NCBI GenBank assembly: GCA_963840725.1
Contig: CAWIZY010000009.1
Span: 682,001-746,000, forward strand
Direction of reading: 5' to 3'
DNA from: CAVWDU01 sp963840725
GTDB lineage: Bacteria; Pseudomonadota; Gammaproteobacteria; Pseudomonadales; Halieaceae
DNA: 64,000 nt
Shown: positions 52,721-61,800 of the stretch, piece after piece
Layout of the letters: each line of letters begins with the position of its first letter
Position numbering within the stretch: position 1 is the first letter of the stretch
The notes under the pieces: generated by a model
What the model was told of the DNA's origin: nothing
Database searches by the model: none
Seen by the model: only the letters and a program-made list of their open reading frames with translations
Position numbers and translations under genes: made by a program

Positions 52721-53818
52721 ATGGCTGAACAGGTGTTGGCGGTCAACGATGATCTCCCCATCAGAACCGGTGCGCCGGTGCACAGTGGCAAGGTCCGCTC
52801 GGTGTACTGGTTGTCAGACGCTGACAGTGCCCGGCTGGTGCAGACCCGGGGCTATAACGTGGCCCCGGACGCGGCACTGGCCATTATGGTCATCAGTGAT
52901 CGCCTGTCGGCCTTTGACTGCGTCTGGCACGGGGAGGGCGGTTTGCAGGGTGTGCCGGGCAAAGGTGCTGCGCTGAACGCAATCGCCGGCCATTGGTTTG
53001 CGCGCTTTTGCGAGCAGGGCCTGGGGGATAGCCACATTGTCGACGTACCGCATCCACTGGTCTGGATTGTGCAGCGCGCCCGACCGGTGTTGATAGAGGC
53101 CATTGCTCGGCAGTACATAACCGGCTCCATGTGGCGAGCCTATGCCGCCGGCGAAAGAGCATTCTGCGGGATCAACTTGCCCGATGGCCTGCAACGTGAC
53201 CAGCGGCTGCCTGAATTGTTGATTACGCCCTCTACCAAGGGGGTGATGCAGGGGCTTCCCGGTGTTCAGGCTGCCGACGATGTCAATATCAGCCGCGACG
53301 ATATAGCCAATAATTACGAGGCGTTCGGCTTTGCGAGCACTGATGACATAGCTGACTATGAACGGCTGCTGACCTCCGGCTTTCAGGTAATCAGTGATGA
53401 TCTTGCAGCACTCGATCAGGTGTTCGTGGATACCAAATTCGAGTTTGGCTACGTCCCGGACAAGGACGGACGGGAGAAATTGATCTACATGGACGAAGTC
53501 GGCACGCCGGATTCGTCGCGCATCTGGGATGCCAAGGCCTATCGTGGGGGACAAGTGGTCGAAAACTCCAAGGAGGGCTTCCGACAGGATTTGCTCAACT
53601 ATTTTCCCGACCCGGATGTGTTACTCGACAAAGACCGCATGGCAGAACGGGCGGCTCTCGCCAGCTCAGAGGCACTGCCCATCGAGATGATGATGGCAGT
53701 CTCCTCGACCTACGTGGCGATGGCGGAGACAATTACTGCCTGTCCTTTGCGGGTTCCGACACACCCGCGAGAGGAGATCATCACGGTGCTGGCGGAAGAG
53801 TTCACACTGATCGAGTGA
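52721..53818 (+). CDS. purC: Phosphoribosylaminoimidazole-succinocarboxamide synthase
   Basis: 365 residues, the long form of SAICAR synthetase rather than the 237-residue E. coli type. Family segments are PVHSGKVRSVYWL, MVISDRLSAFDCVWHG, ITGSMWRAYAAGERAFCG and DTKFEFGYVPDKDGREKLIYMDEVGTPDSSR (read here as two adjacent blocks). It joins aspartate to CAIR in purine synthesis. It is divergent from the TonB receptor across a 169-bp gap in which I see no clear regulator site. Confidence 0.94.
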   Translation: MAEQVLAVNDDLPIRTGAPVHSGKVRSVYWLSDADSARLVQTRGYNVAPDAALAIMVISDRLSAFDCVWHGEGGLQGVPGKGAALNAIAGHWFARFCEQGLGDSHIVDVPHPLVWIVQRARPVLIEAIARQYITGSMWRAYAAGERAFCGINLPDGLQRDQRLPELLITPSTKGVMQGLPGVQAADDVNISRDDIANNYEAFGFASTDDIADYERLLTSGFQVISDDLAALDQVFVDTKFEFGYVPDKDGREKLIYMDEVGTPDSSRIWDAKAYRGGQVVENSKEGFRQDLLNYFPDPDVLLDKDRMAERAALASSEALPIEMMMAVSSTYVAMAETITACPLRVPTHPREEIITVLAEEFTLIE

Positions 53819-53868
53819 GCTTGCTCTCAGGCGCAGGGACCTGCAACAGACTGTAAGGGGATGACACC

Positions 53869-54282
53869 ATGAAGAGGATAGTGCTGGCTGAACATATTGC
53901 GGTATCGGAGCAGGTGCTGCCGGCCGAGGTCGCCGAGATTGCCAAGCTGGGCTTTAAAGTGCTGGTCAATAACCGGCCGGATGGGGAAGTTCCAGGTCAG
54001 CCAGCCAGCGCCGAGCTTGAAGCGGCGGCCAGGGCTGCTGGCATCGCCTATTATTATTTGCCGGTCACTGCCATGGATTTCCCGGGGCCCGATGCGTCGA
54101 CGATCAAGAATCTGTTCTCGGATGAGACACATCCGGTATTCGCCTTTTGTCGCACCGGTACCCGCTGCGCCAATTTGTGGGTCGTTACTCGGGACGCAGA
54201 CAGCCGACAGCCAGCCTTTGAGAGTGCGCAGTCACTGGGCTTTGATATGGCGATGGCTTCGCGGTATCTAGGGCACCTCTGA
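53869..54282 (+). CDS. DUF442/TIGR01244 phosphatase-like protein
   Basis: 137 residues with the beta-lactamase-hydrolase-like phosphatase core: KVLVNNRPDGEVPGQP, YYYLPVTAMDFPGPD and the active-site loop FCRTGTRC (Cys94, Arg99). In relatives such domains occur alone or fused to sulfur-handling hydrolases. The final codons (Leu-Gly-His-Leu) and the TGA stop are supplied by the inverted repeat of the element at 54268-54445, so the original C-terminus has been cut or replaced. Confidence 0.82.
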   Translation: MKRIVLAEHIAVSEQVLPAEVAEIAKLGFKVLVNNRPDGEVPGQPASAELEAAARAAGIAYYYLPVTAMDFPGPDASTIKNLFSDETHPVFAFCRTGTRCANLWVVTRDADSRQPAFESAQSLGFDMAMASRYLGHL

Positions 54283-54445
54283 AAAATGGCAATCGCGCTC
54301 AGCGTAGCCCTGCGGGGCTTTCAGGCATTCCCGCACTAGACGTTGCCACTTTTCGACAGGCAACCAGCCTGCCTTCAAAGCGGCGCCTTGATTGCGAATC
54401 TGCCTGAAAGCCTGAGCGCATTGCCATTGTTCAGAGGTGCCCTAG
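54268..54445. mobile_element. MITE-like element with matching terminal inverted repeats
   Basis: Ends CTAGGGCACCTCTGAA (54268-54283) and TTCAGAGGTGCCCTAG (54430-54445) are perfect inverted repeats; with small gaps the match extends inward (AATGGCAAT, then GCGCTCAG, then TTTCAGGCA). The core is 170 bp (54272-54441), flanked by CTAG on both sides, consistent with a four-base target duplication as made by some IS5-type transposases. It encodes no protein. The stop codons of both convergent neighbours lie in its ends. Being non-autonomous, it needs a transposase from elsewhere. Confidence 0.8.
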
Positions 54446-55668
54446 CGGGTTCTGCCTGACGCCTGTTTTCGATTCTGCCAATGGACTGGCTCGCCGAGTT
54501 GCGCGAGCCGACTGAACCAGTCCTGTACGACCTCGGCTTTGGCTGGCGCAGCAGATACCCCCGGCGCGATCTCTTGGGCTGCGACACTTTGCACTGCGAG
54601 GGCGACGGGCAGAGATACCAGCCTCGCCATCGCGGAGCCGGTGCTGTTTCCGCTGGCGTCTATGACCCCCGCCCGGTGCCAGACTGTCTCGCCGCTGCGC
54701 CGCGCCTCCAGTTCCACGCATAGCACAACACGGTCTGGTTCACCGGGCTCGTACTGGTGCTGTTGCCAGAGGCTGTCGCTCAAACTCACTAATCGCGCGT
54801 CGTTAGCCGTGTTATCCAGAGCTTCTATCTCTGCAAACAGCGGTGCCCAGGCGGCGGCCCAGCCCTCCAGCCGCAGCGTGCCGCGCACGAATTCTTGCAA
54901 TCGCCAGTCGCTATCGAGTCCATACTGCTCGATGAAGGGCAGGGAATCGCGGTTGGGGTAGGCTTCGAACACCTCGGAAGACTCGCTCCCCTCACTGTCT
55001 TTGCCCAACGCTACCCGGTAGTCGCTGATTGCTTTCCAGGGCTGTTCAACAGTCACTTCGTGCCCGTCACTGATAGCCCGCGCCGGGCTGGCCAGCGCCT
55101 TCAGCACACCCAGGGGCGACCAGCTGAATTTGTAGCGGAAGCTGTTAGGGACTTGTGGAAAACCCCCGCAGTAGGAGCGAAACGACAGCGTAAAGTCGCT
55201 CTTATGGCCGCCCCATTTGCGGTAGTCATGGATCAGGGAATGGGCCATCAAATGGTCCAGCCCCGGGTCCAGCCCCACTTCGTTCACCAGACAAACGCCC
55301 CGGCTGGCGGCTGCGTCGTGCAGGCCCTGCATCTGTGGTGAGACGTAGCTGCTGCAGACGAAATGTGCGCCCCGGTCTATGGCCAGACGCGCCAGTGTCA
55401 CGTGCATACTCGCTGGCAACATGGAGACCAGGATGTCGCTCGCAGTGAGCTCGGCAGTAAGCGCCTCAAGATTGTACTCCCGCGCTGATAGACCCGGTGC
55501 AGTGGTATCGATCAGGGCCTCGGCTTTGGCCAGGGTACGATTCCACAGCGTCAACTTGACGTCGCTTTTTCCTTCACGCTTACCGTGGCTATCCCGGACA
55601 CTCCGGGCGAGAAAGCGTATGCCTGGTGCAGCGGAAAGCCCGCAACCCAGCCAGTGAATAGTACTCAT
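54442..55668 (-). CDS. Saccharopine dehydrogenase, glutamate-forming type (LYS9-like)
   Basis: 408 residues. N-terminal Rossmann start (IHWLGCGLSAAPGIRFLAR), then LWNRTLAKAEALI and LVSMLPASMHVTLARLAI, followed by the saccharopine-dehydrogenase C-terminal domain with NEVGLDPGLDHLMAHSLIHD and FRSYCGGFPQVPNSFRYKFSW. This type acts between saccharopine and aminoadipate semialdehyde plus glutamate. Its TAG stop comes from the CTAG at the element's edge. It lies nine bases after the partner gene. Confidence 0.85.
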   Translation of the reverse strand: MSTIHWLGCGLSAAPGIRFLARSVRDSHGKREGKSDVKLTLWNRTLAKAEALIDTTAPGLSAREYNLEALTAELTASDILVSMLPASMHVTLARLAIDRGAHFVCSSYVSPQMQGLHDAAASRGVCLVNEVGLDPGLDHLMAHSLIHDYRKWGGHKSDFTLSFRSYCGGFPQVPNSFRYKFSWSPLGVLKALASPARAISDGHEVTVEQPWKAISDYRVALGKDSEGSESSEVFEAYPNRDSLPFIEQYGLDSDWRLQEFVRGTLRLEGWAAAWAPLFAEIEALDNTANDARLVSLSDSLWQQHQYEPGEPDRVVLCVELEARRSGETVWHRAGVIDASGNSTGSAMARLVSLPVALAVQSVAAQEIAPGVSAAPAKAEVVQDWFSRLAQLGEPVHWQNRKQASGRTR

Positions 55669-55677
55669 CGCGTTGAT

Positions 55678-56760
55678 CTACTCCATTCGGGTGAGGTGCT
55701 GTTGGTAAAGTTTACGCGCTCCGATCCACTCCGCAGCATCGGGTGCTGCCAGACGCATCAGGGCCGGCAGTAACTGTTGGCTGAAGTCCTCACTGGATTC
55801 CCGGGGGAGCAGCGAAGGCAGGTGATCAATAGCGATGAGATCCAGCGGTGGCTCCCCGTCGACCAGCCGCAGGCAGGGTTGCTCCAGGGTTGTGCACCGA
55901 TCGTACAGGGGCAGGGGGTTGTAACTGCCATAGGGGTCGCAACTGACGTCGGCAATCACCCGCAGCTGCCGACTATCGCGATGTATTAACTCGGTAGTGA
56001 GGAATGGCGGCATGGGCTGGCTGACCAGAACGCAGTTCACCAGAATATCGTGGTTTAGCAGGGCAGGAAACGGCCCTCCTGCTGCAGTCTCGGCCATGTC
56101 CCAACCTGTCGTCGGGAGTTTGAGTTCACTGGCCAACTGCAAGGCACCACTGCCGACGCGTCCCGCTGCCCCGATGACCACCGTTCGCGGCATGCCGTGC
56201 TCGGCCGTCTCCGCTAGCGCCCGGCGGCAGGCCGTCAACAAGCTGTCGCTGTTGTCCCAGCCGCCCAGTGGCTCCAGCCCCGGCCGCAGCCCCTGTAGTT
56301 GACGGCACCAGTTCAGAACCCCCAGCCCGGCGCCGACAAATCCGGCCCAGTAGCCAAAGGCCGCCAGCCTGCGGCCCTGGGGATCGAGCAGGTACTCGAG
56401 GTCGAGCAGGTGGCCACCGCCGGCGGAAAATCTGGCCAGTAGCTCGGCCCACCCCGACTGGTTTTTATAGGCATGGGCGAAGTAGATATGCGGATGCTGC
56501 AGTGCTTGACCGTCTTCGGGCAATTCCTTGAGTCCCAATATAAAGCAGTCGCTGGGGGCCTCTCGCCACTGGCCCGCCGGGGCGATGGAGCAGCCGCTGT
56601 CCCGGTATTCCCGGGTTTGAAACACCCTTTGCGGCGACTCCTCGACGGTGATCGCAAAGCCGGCTTCACAAAGCGTTTTGGCGTCTTTTGGCGAGAGCGG
56701 TGAACGGGCCTCGCCCGGTTTGGTTTCGGCGCGTAGCCAGATTGCAGGAGACAGTGACAC
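55678..56760 (-). CDS. Saccharopine dehydrogenase, lysine-forming type (LYS1-like)
   Basis: 360 residues with a GTG start. It belongs to the alanine dehydrogenase/PNT superfamily: ETKPGEARSPLSPKDAKTL at the N-terminus, YFAHAYKNQSGW with the catalytic Lys/His region, and VIGAAGRVGSGALQLA as the NAD-binding loop. This family joins or splits lysine and 2-oxoglutarate via saccharopine. With the LYS9-like gene immediately downstream it forms a two-step saccharopine module, probably for lysine breakdown in a bacterium that makes lysine by the DAP route; direction is inferred. Confidence 0.85.
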   Translation of the reverse strand: MSLSPAIWLRAETKPGEARSPLSPKDAKTLCEAGFAITVEESPQRVFQTREYRDSGCSIAPAGQWREAPSDCFILGLKELPEDGQALQHPHIYFAHAYKNQSGWAELLARFSAGGGHLLDLEYLLDPQGRRLAAFGYWAGFVGAGLGVLNWCRQLQGLRPGLEPLGGWDNSDSLLTACRRALAETAEHGMPRTVVIGAAGRVGSGALQLASELKLPTTGWDMAETAAGGPFPALLNHDILVNCVLVSQPMPPFLTTELIHRDSRQLRVIADVSCDPYGSYNPLPLYDRCTTLEQPCLRLVDGEPPLDLIAIDHLPSLLPRESSEDFSQQLLPALMRLAAPDAAEWIGARKLYQQHLTRME

Positions 56761-56892
56761 GGGAGCACCGGGATAGTAATCAGCGAGCGGATACTGTACC
56801 CGAAAAATCCCCTGAGAACCTCTCTGCCACCTGTCCGGGTTGCGCTTTTTACTGGCTCTGATAGCCTTCAGCCTTCCTTTACCGCCGATACT

Positions 56893-58305
56893 ATGGACGG
56901 ATTAATGTTCAAGAAACTCAAGCACCGCACTCTGCCATCCAAGCTCCGGGTAGAGCGCCCACTGAGACTGCATGCCGCAGCACTGCTCTGCAGTTGCCTG
57001 CTCGCAGTGCCCGCGGTAGCACAAGTGACCCTGACTGCGGCGATTGAACAGGACTACGAAAGTCACCTCGCTGCGTTGTTTGACCACTTTCACCGCAACC
57101 CTGAGTTGTCCTTCAAAGAGAAGGCGACCGCTGCCCGACTGGCAAAAGAGTTGCGAGCCGCAGGCTTTGAGGTCACCGAGGGTGTGGGTGGTTACGGTGT
57201 GGTCGCGCTGTTGCGCAACGGTGAGGGCCCACTGGTGATGATGCGCGCCGACATGGACGGGCTGCCGGTGAAAGAAGCCTCCGGGCTGGAGAATGCCTCC
57301 AGGGCCGTGCAGGAAGATTGGGACGGCAATGAGGTGGGCGTGATGCACGCCTGCGGCCACGATGTGCATATCACCAGCCTGGTGGGCACCGCGCGTGCCA
57401 TGGCGGCCCGTAAATCCCAGTGGTCCGGCACCTTGATGCTGATCGGGCAGCCGGCGGAGGAGCGTATTATCGGTGCGCGGTTCATGATGGAAGACAAGCT
57501 ATGGCAGCGCTTTGGCAAGCCCGATTATGCCATGGCGTTTCATGTCGCTTCCTCGGTGCCGACCGGCAAATTGACAGCAGTAATGGGCTCGCCTTTTTCC
57601 GGCGCCGACACGGTGGATATCATTGTGCACGGCGTTGGCGCTCATGGCGCCAGCCCTCACCGTGGGGTAGACCCGGTTGTCCTGGGCGCCCAGATTGTGC
57701 TGGCGCTGCAGACGGTGGTGAGCCGGGAATTGCCACCGCGCGAGGCCGGTGTGATCACCGTGGGGTCTTTCCAGGCAGGGAGCAAGCACAATATTATCTC
57801 CGACAGGGCTCACCTTCAGTTAACGGTGCGCAATGACAATCCGGAGTCGCGGGAGGTCCTGTTGCGCGGGATCAAGCGGGTGGCACGCAATATGGGCAAG
57901 GTGGCGGGCCTGCCCGAGGAGTTGTTGCCGGAGGTCATTGTGTCTGAGGAGTCGGTTCCTGCGACTATTAACGACCTCGCACTGACCCAGCGACTGCGCG
58001 GAGTGTGGTCTGAGGCGTTTGGTGATGGGGTCTTTGACGAGGCGAAGCGACTCGGAATGGGTGCTGAGGACTTTCCGTTTTTCACCACCGACCCCTATAT
58101 CCCCAGTACCTATTTCGCCGTGGGCGGAACGCCACAGGCAGACTTTGACCGCGAGGCGGCGGGGGGTGAGCCGGTGCCCTCGCATCATTCTCCCAAGTTC
58201 AAAATTGATCCGGAGCCGTCGGTGCGCCTGGGTACTGAAGCCACGGTTCTTGGCCTGTTGGAGTTGCTGCAGCCGGGTATCGCGGCCGGATCTGTTTCCC
58301 GATGA
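56893..58305 (+). CDS. Secreted M20-family amidohydrolase
   Basis: 470 residues; starts at 56893 or, with better GGACGG spacing, 56905. A signal peptide (about 20-44, AALLCSCLLAVPAVAQ) is followed by the M20D/IAA-amino-acid-hydrolase fold: HRNPELSFKE, MRADMDGLPVKE, HACGHDVHI (metal His/Asp), PAEERIIGARFMMED and HGASPHRGVDPV. It would remove acyl or amino groups from N-acyl amino acids in the periplasm. Its stop overlaps the M13 start by ATGA (58302-58305). Confidence 0.9.
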   Translation: MDGLMFKKLKHRTLPSKLRVERPLRLHAAALLCSCLLAVPAVAQVTLTAAIEQDYESHLAALFDHFHRNPELSFKEKATAARLAKELRAAGFEVTEGVGGYGVVALLRNGEGPLVMMRADMDGLPVKEASGLENASRAVQEDWDGNEVGVMHACGHDVHITSLVGTARAMAARKSQWSGTLMLIGQPAEERIIGARFMMEDKLWQRFGKPDYAMAFHVASSVPTGKLTAVMGSPFSGADTVDIIVHGVGAHGASPHRGVDPVVLGAQIVLALQTVVSRELPPREAGVITVGSFQAGSKHNIISDRAHLQLTVRNDNPESREVLLRGIKRVARNMGKVAGLPEELLPEVIVSEESVPATINDLALTQRLRGVWSEAFGDGVFDEAKRLGMGAEDFPFFTTDPYIPSTYFAVGGTPQADFDREAAGGEPVPSHHSPKFKIDPEPSVRLGTEATVLGLLELLQPGIAAGSVSR

Positions 58306-60338
58306 GCCCGGGTCCATTGCCGTCAAGTCTGCTGAGGCACAGCGCTCTGCTGCTGGCAGCGCTGCTGGGTGCGAGCGTTGCTCTCGCGGCGCCGCCCCCG
58401 GTTAGCTATGTTTCCGGTGTCGCCATGGAGAACCGCGATACTACGGTTCGTCCCCAGGATGATTTTTACCAGTATGTAAATGGCACCTGGATTGAGAAGA
58501 TGGAGATCCCGGCTGACAAATCCGGTTACGGCAACTTCACCCGTCTCAACGAGGAGGCGGACGAGCAAGTGCGCGCGATAATCGAAGCCGAAGCCAGCAA
58601 ACCCGGCTCGCTACTGGGGCGTCTCTATAACAGTTTTATGGACGAGGCAAGAGTCGACGGCCTCGGTATGAAGCCCCTGGCAGCGGAACTTGCGCTCGTC
58701 GATGGGATTACTGACCAGCGCGCTCTGTTGGCGTATTTTGGTCACGCCGGCTACGTGGGGATCAAAACTCCGCTGGATTTCAGCATCAGTGAGGATTTTG
58801 ACGACCCCACCCGCTATCGTGCCTATGTCAGCCAGTCCGGCCTCGGTCTTCCCAACAGCGATTACTACACGGATGACACAGAGCAGGGGAAGGCCGTGAT
58901 CAGCGCCTACCGCGCCTACATGCTGACGCTATACCGCAAGCTGGGTTTTGCTGTGGCCGATGCCGAGCGTGCCGTGGCCGCCGCCTGGGAACTGGAGACG
59001 CGACTGGCCGCAGTGCAGCGGCCTCCGGTAGAGAACCGCGAGTATACCCGCTGGTACAATCTCTATGGCAAAGACCACGCGGCGCTGCCTGATGGGGTCG
59101 ACTGGGACGCATATCTGGACGCCTTTGGTCTCACCACGGAGCGAACAATCAGTCTTGCGCAACCGGAGTACATAACGGGTTTGGGGGCAATTCTGGCGGA
59201 TACACCCCTGGCCGTCTGGAAGGATTACCTGAAACTGCGCGTGGCCTCATCCTCGGCCCCTTACCTGGCGCAGGACATGCAGGAACTGGCCTTCGATTTT
59301 TACTCCCGCACACTGTATGGCGTCCCCGAAATGCGGCCCCGCTGGAAGCGTGGCGTCGGGTTTGTCAATAACACCGCCGGGGAGGCGGTGGGCAAGATCT
59401 ATGTCGAACAGCACTTTCCTCCGGCCGCCAAAGCACGGATGGACGAATTGGTGGAGAATCTGGTGGCGGCATTCAGGGAGTCGATTGGCTCCCTGGAGTG
59501 GATGAGTGAGGCGACCCGGGCTAATGCACTGACCAAACTGGAGAAGTTTTCCCCCAATATTGGCTACCCGGCCAAATGGAAAGACTACTCCACGATGAAT
59601 ATTGGCAGCGAGCTACTGGCCAATGTTCGTGAGGCGGCGCGCTGGTCAATGGCACAGGACCTGAGCCGGCTGGACGGTCCTGTGGACAAGACCGAGTGGT
59701 TTATGAATCCGCAGAACGTCAATGCCTATTACTACTCGCTGCAAAACTCCATCACCTTTCCGGCGGCAATCCTGCAGCCACCGTTCTTCGACCTGCAGGC
59801 GGATGATGCCATAAACTATGGTGCCATTGGCGCGGTTATCGGGCACGAAATAGGCCATGGGTTTGATGACAACGGTTCCCAGTTTGATGGCGATGGCCGG
59901 CTCAAGAACTGGTGGACCGATGCTGACCGCGCCGCGTTTGAAGCCCGCACTGCGCGCTTGATTGATCAGTACGACGCCTTTGAAGTGCTTCCCGGCGTGC
60001 ATGTGAATGGCAGTTTCACCCAGGGCGAAAACATCGGCGATCTCGCTGGTGTATCCATCGCCTACCGGGCCTATCTCAAGTCATTGGGTGGCAAGCCTGC
60101 GCCGGTGCTGGACGGCTATAGCGGTGAGCAGCGTTTCTTCATCGGCTTCGCTCAGGCGTTTTTGAGCAAATCCCGGGAAGAGCGTGCACGACAGGCGGTT
60201 AAAACGGATACGCATGCTCCGGAAGAGTTTCGGGTAAACGGCAGTTTGTCCAACGTCGATGGCTTCTATCAGGCATTTGACGTCAAACCTGGAGACGCCC
60301 TGTATCTGGCGCCCGCACAGCGCGTTCGAATCTGGTAA
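58302..60338 (+). CDS. M13 family zinc metallopeptidase (PepO/neprilysin-like)
   Basis: 678 residues. The signal sequence (about 8-30) ends in a GASVALAA region, followed by RPQDDFYQYVNGTWIEK, the family's opening motif. The zinc site is VIGHEIGHGFDDNG (His515, Glu516, His519) and GENIGDLAGVSIAY provides the third ligand. It is completed by the C-terminal EFRVNGSLSN segment. It cuts peptides in the periplasm or outside. Translationally coupled to the M20 gene, suggesting joint use of peptides or N-acyl peptides. Confidence 0.95.
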   Translation: MSPGPLPSSLLRHSALLLAALLGASVALAAPPPVSYVSGVAMENRDTTVRPQDDFYQYVNGTWIEKMEIPADKSGYGNFTRLNEEADEQVRAIIEAEASKPGSLLGRLYNSFMDEARVDGLGMKPLAAELALVDGITDQRALLAYFGHAGYVGIKTPLDFSISEDFDDPTRYRAYVSQSGLGLPNSDYYTDDTEQGKAVISAYRAYMLTLYRKLGFAVADAERAVAAAWELETRLAAVQRPPVENREYTRWYNLYGKDHAALPDGVDWDAYLDAFGLTTERTISLAQPEYITGLGAILADTPLAVWKDYLKLRVASSSAPYLAQDMQELAFDFYSRTLYGVPEMRPRWKRGVGFVNNTAGEAVGKIYVEQHFPPAAKARMDELVENLVAAFRESIGSLEWMSEATRANALTKLEKFSPNIGYPAKWKDYSTMNIGSELLANVREAARWSMAQDLSRLDGPVDKTEWFMNPQNVNAYYYSLQNSITFPAAILQPPFFDLQADDAINYGAIGAVIGHEIGHGFDDNGSQFDGDGRLKNWWTDADRAAFEARTARLIDQYDAFEVLPGVHVNGSFTQGENIGDLAGVSIAYRAYLKSLGGKPAPVLDGYSGEQRFFIGFAQAFLSKSREERARQAVKTDTHAPEEFRVNGSLSNVDGFYQAFDVKPGDALYLAPAQRVRIW

Positions 60339-60354
60339 CTAGTGGAGTCTCTGC

Positions 60355-61011
60355 ATGGCCGGGAACCATCCTCTTTGGGACATCCCCACGCGCTTGTTTC
60401 ACTGGATCGTGGTGCTTTGTATCGCCTTGTCCTGGTGGACCGGCGAAGAGGGTGAATTCGACCGACACGCCTGGGTCGGCTATACCGTATTGGTACTGGT
60501 GGTGTTCAGGATCATCTGGGGCCTGATAGGGAGCAGACACTCCCGGTTCAGCGACTTTTTGGTGGGCCCGGGTGCGATTGCCCGCTACCTGCGAGGAGAG
60601 GGTGCCGACACCCCTGGCCACAACCCCCTGGGTGGTTGGTCGGTTGTGGTGCTGCTGGCCTTGCTGCTGATCCAGGCCGTTACCGGATTGTTCAACACTG
60701 ACGATGTGCTGTTCAATGGCCCCTTGTATTATGCTGCCAGTGGCGACTTGAGAGACACTCTGGGAGCGATACATGACTGGAACTTCAATGTGCTGCTGGC
60801 CTTTATCGCCCTGCATGTGGTGGCGGTGCTGTGGCACCAGTTCCGCAAGCACGAGCCGCTACTGCAGGCTATGTGGCGCGGCAAGGCCGAGGGAAAAACC
60901 GGTCGGGAAGCCGCAGCACCCCTCTGGTTGGCTGCGCTTATCGTGATCATCCTCGCGGCGCTCCTGTGGGCCGTCATCACCTATGCTCCGCAACCCACAT
61001 CCATGTGGTAA
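60355..61011 (+). CDS. Cytochrome b561-type membrane protein
   Basis: 218 residues with about four membrane helices and conserved histidines in LWDIPTRLFHWIVV, EFDRHAWVGYTV, LGAIHDWNFN and LLAFIALHVVAV, which are the heme b ligands in Ni/Fe-hydrogenase b-type and related cytochromes. GSRHSRFSDFLVGP is another family block. Its redox partner is not encoded nearby. It starts 16 bp after the M13 gene and may share its transcript. Confidence 0.88.
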   Translation: MAGNHPLWDIPTRLFHWIVVLCIALSWWTGEEGEFDRHAWVGYTVLVLVVFRIIWGLIGSRHSRFSDFLVGPGAIARYLRGEGADTPGHNPLGGWSVVVLLALLLIQAVTGLFNTDDVLFNGPLYYAASGDLRDTLGAIHDWNFNVLLAFIALHVVAVLWHQFRKHEPLLQAMWRGKAEGKTGREAAAPLWLAALIVIILAALLWAVITYAPQPTSMW

Positions 61012-61081
61012 TACAACACCTATATCAACCCGCGGGCCTGATCGCAACGACCAGCGCGAGGCCCACGTCGCACAGCCTCCA

Positions 61082-61777
61082 TTGATCCGATATAATTTCC
61101 TGACATTCGACGTTGGGGGAAGAGCCATCACCGTTTATCGCGTACTGATTGCTGACGATCATCCTCTTTATCGAACAGCCCTGGCCAACCTGGTAACAGA
61201 TGCCTTTGATGATGTAACAGTGGTAGAGTGCGAGGATATCGCTTCGGCCTTGCTTTGCCTGCAGCGCGGTGAAACTGACCTGCTTCTACTCGATTTGTCC
61301 ATGCCTGATGCCGACGGCCTCGATGGTCTTCGTATCCTGCGACAAGCGAACCCGACAATGCCGGTTATCATCTGTTCCGCTCTGGACGAACCGCAGCTGG
61401 TGAGGGATTCCTTTAAGCTCGGCATATCGGGTTATCTTCCAAAGTCTTCAGGCTCTCAAGTCACCAAGCATGCACTGCAACTGGTTAGAAGCGGTGGGAT
61501 TTATGTGCCTTCCGAGGTCCTCGCGAACCCGGTCAGTACTGCGGCCCGACATAGTGACAAAGCTCACGCGGACGATGTCGATGGCCTGAGTGGGCTCACG
61601 CCTCGCCAGAAGGCCGTGCTGGCACTGTTAGAGCAGGGGATGTCAAACAAGGTGATAGCGCGTGAACTGGCTATTGGAGAAATTACGGTGAAAGCTCACG
61701 TCTCGGCCATCCTTCGCAAGCTGCGAGTCGACAATCGCGTGCAGGCGGTAGTGGCCGCCCGAGCCTTGAAAGAGTAG
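61082..61777 (+). CDS. NarL/LuxR-type response regulator
   Basis: A receiver domain (VLIADDHPLYRTAL with acidic pair, LLLLDLSMPDADGLDG with the phosphorylated Asp, LPKSSG with Lys) and a LuxR-type helix-turn-helix (LTPRQKAVLALLEQGMSNKVIARELAIGEITVKAHVSAIL). The start is unclear: in-frame ATG 60983 lies in the preceding gene and TTG 61082 has no Shine-Dalgarno. The only good GGGGGA (61115-61120) precedes ATC at 61127. A TATAAT at 61091-61096 may be its promoter -10. It converges with the hybrid kinase gene and is its likely partner. Confidence 0.9.
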   Translation: MIRYNFLTFDVGGRAITVYRVLIADDHPLYRTALANLVTDAFDDVTVVECEDIASALLCLQRGETDLLLLDLSMPDADGLDGLRILRQANPTMPVIICSALDEPQLVRDSFKLGISGYLPKSSGSQVTKHALQLVRSGGIYVPSEVLANPVSTAARHSDKAHADDVDGLSGLTPRQKAVLALLEQGMSNKVIARELAIGEITVKAHVSAILRKLRVDNRVQAVVAARALKE

Positions 61778-61800
61778 GTATTCTCTGTTGCGTTCAGAAC

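Noticed and set aside
52552..52791. N-terminal extension of the TonB receptor
   Set aside because: The extra 80 codons lack family similarity, precede a good signal peptide and overlap the purC start region.
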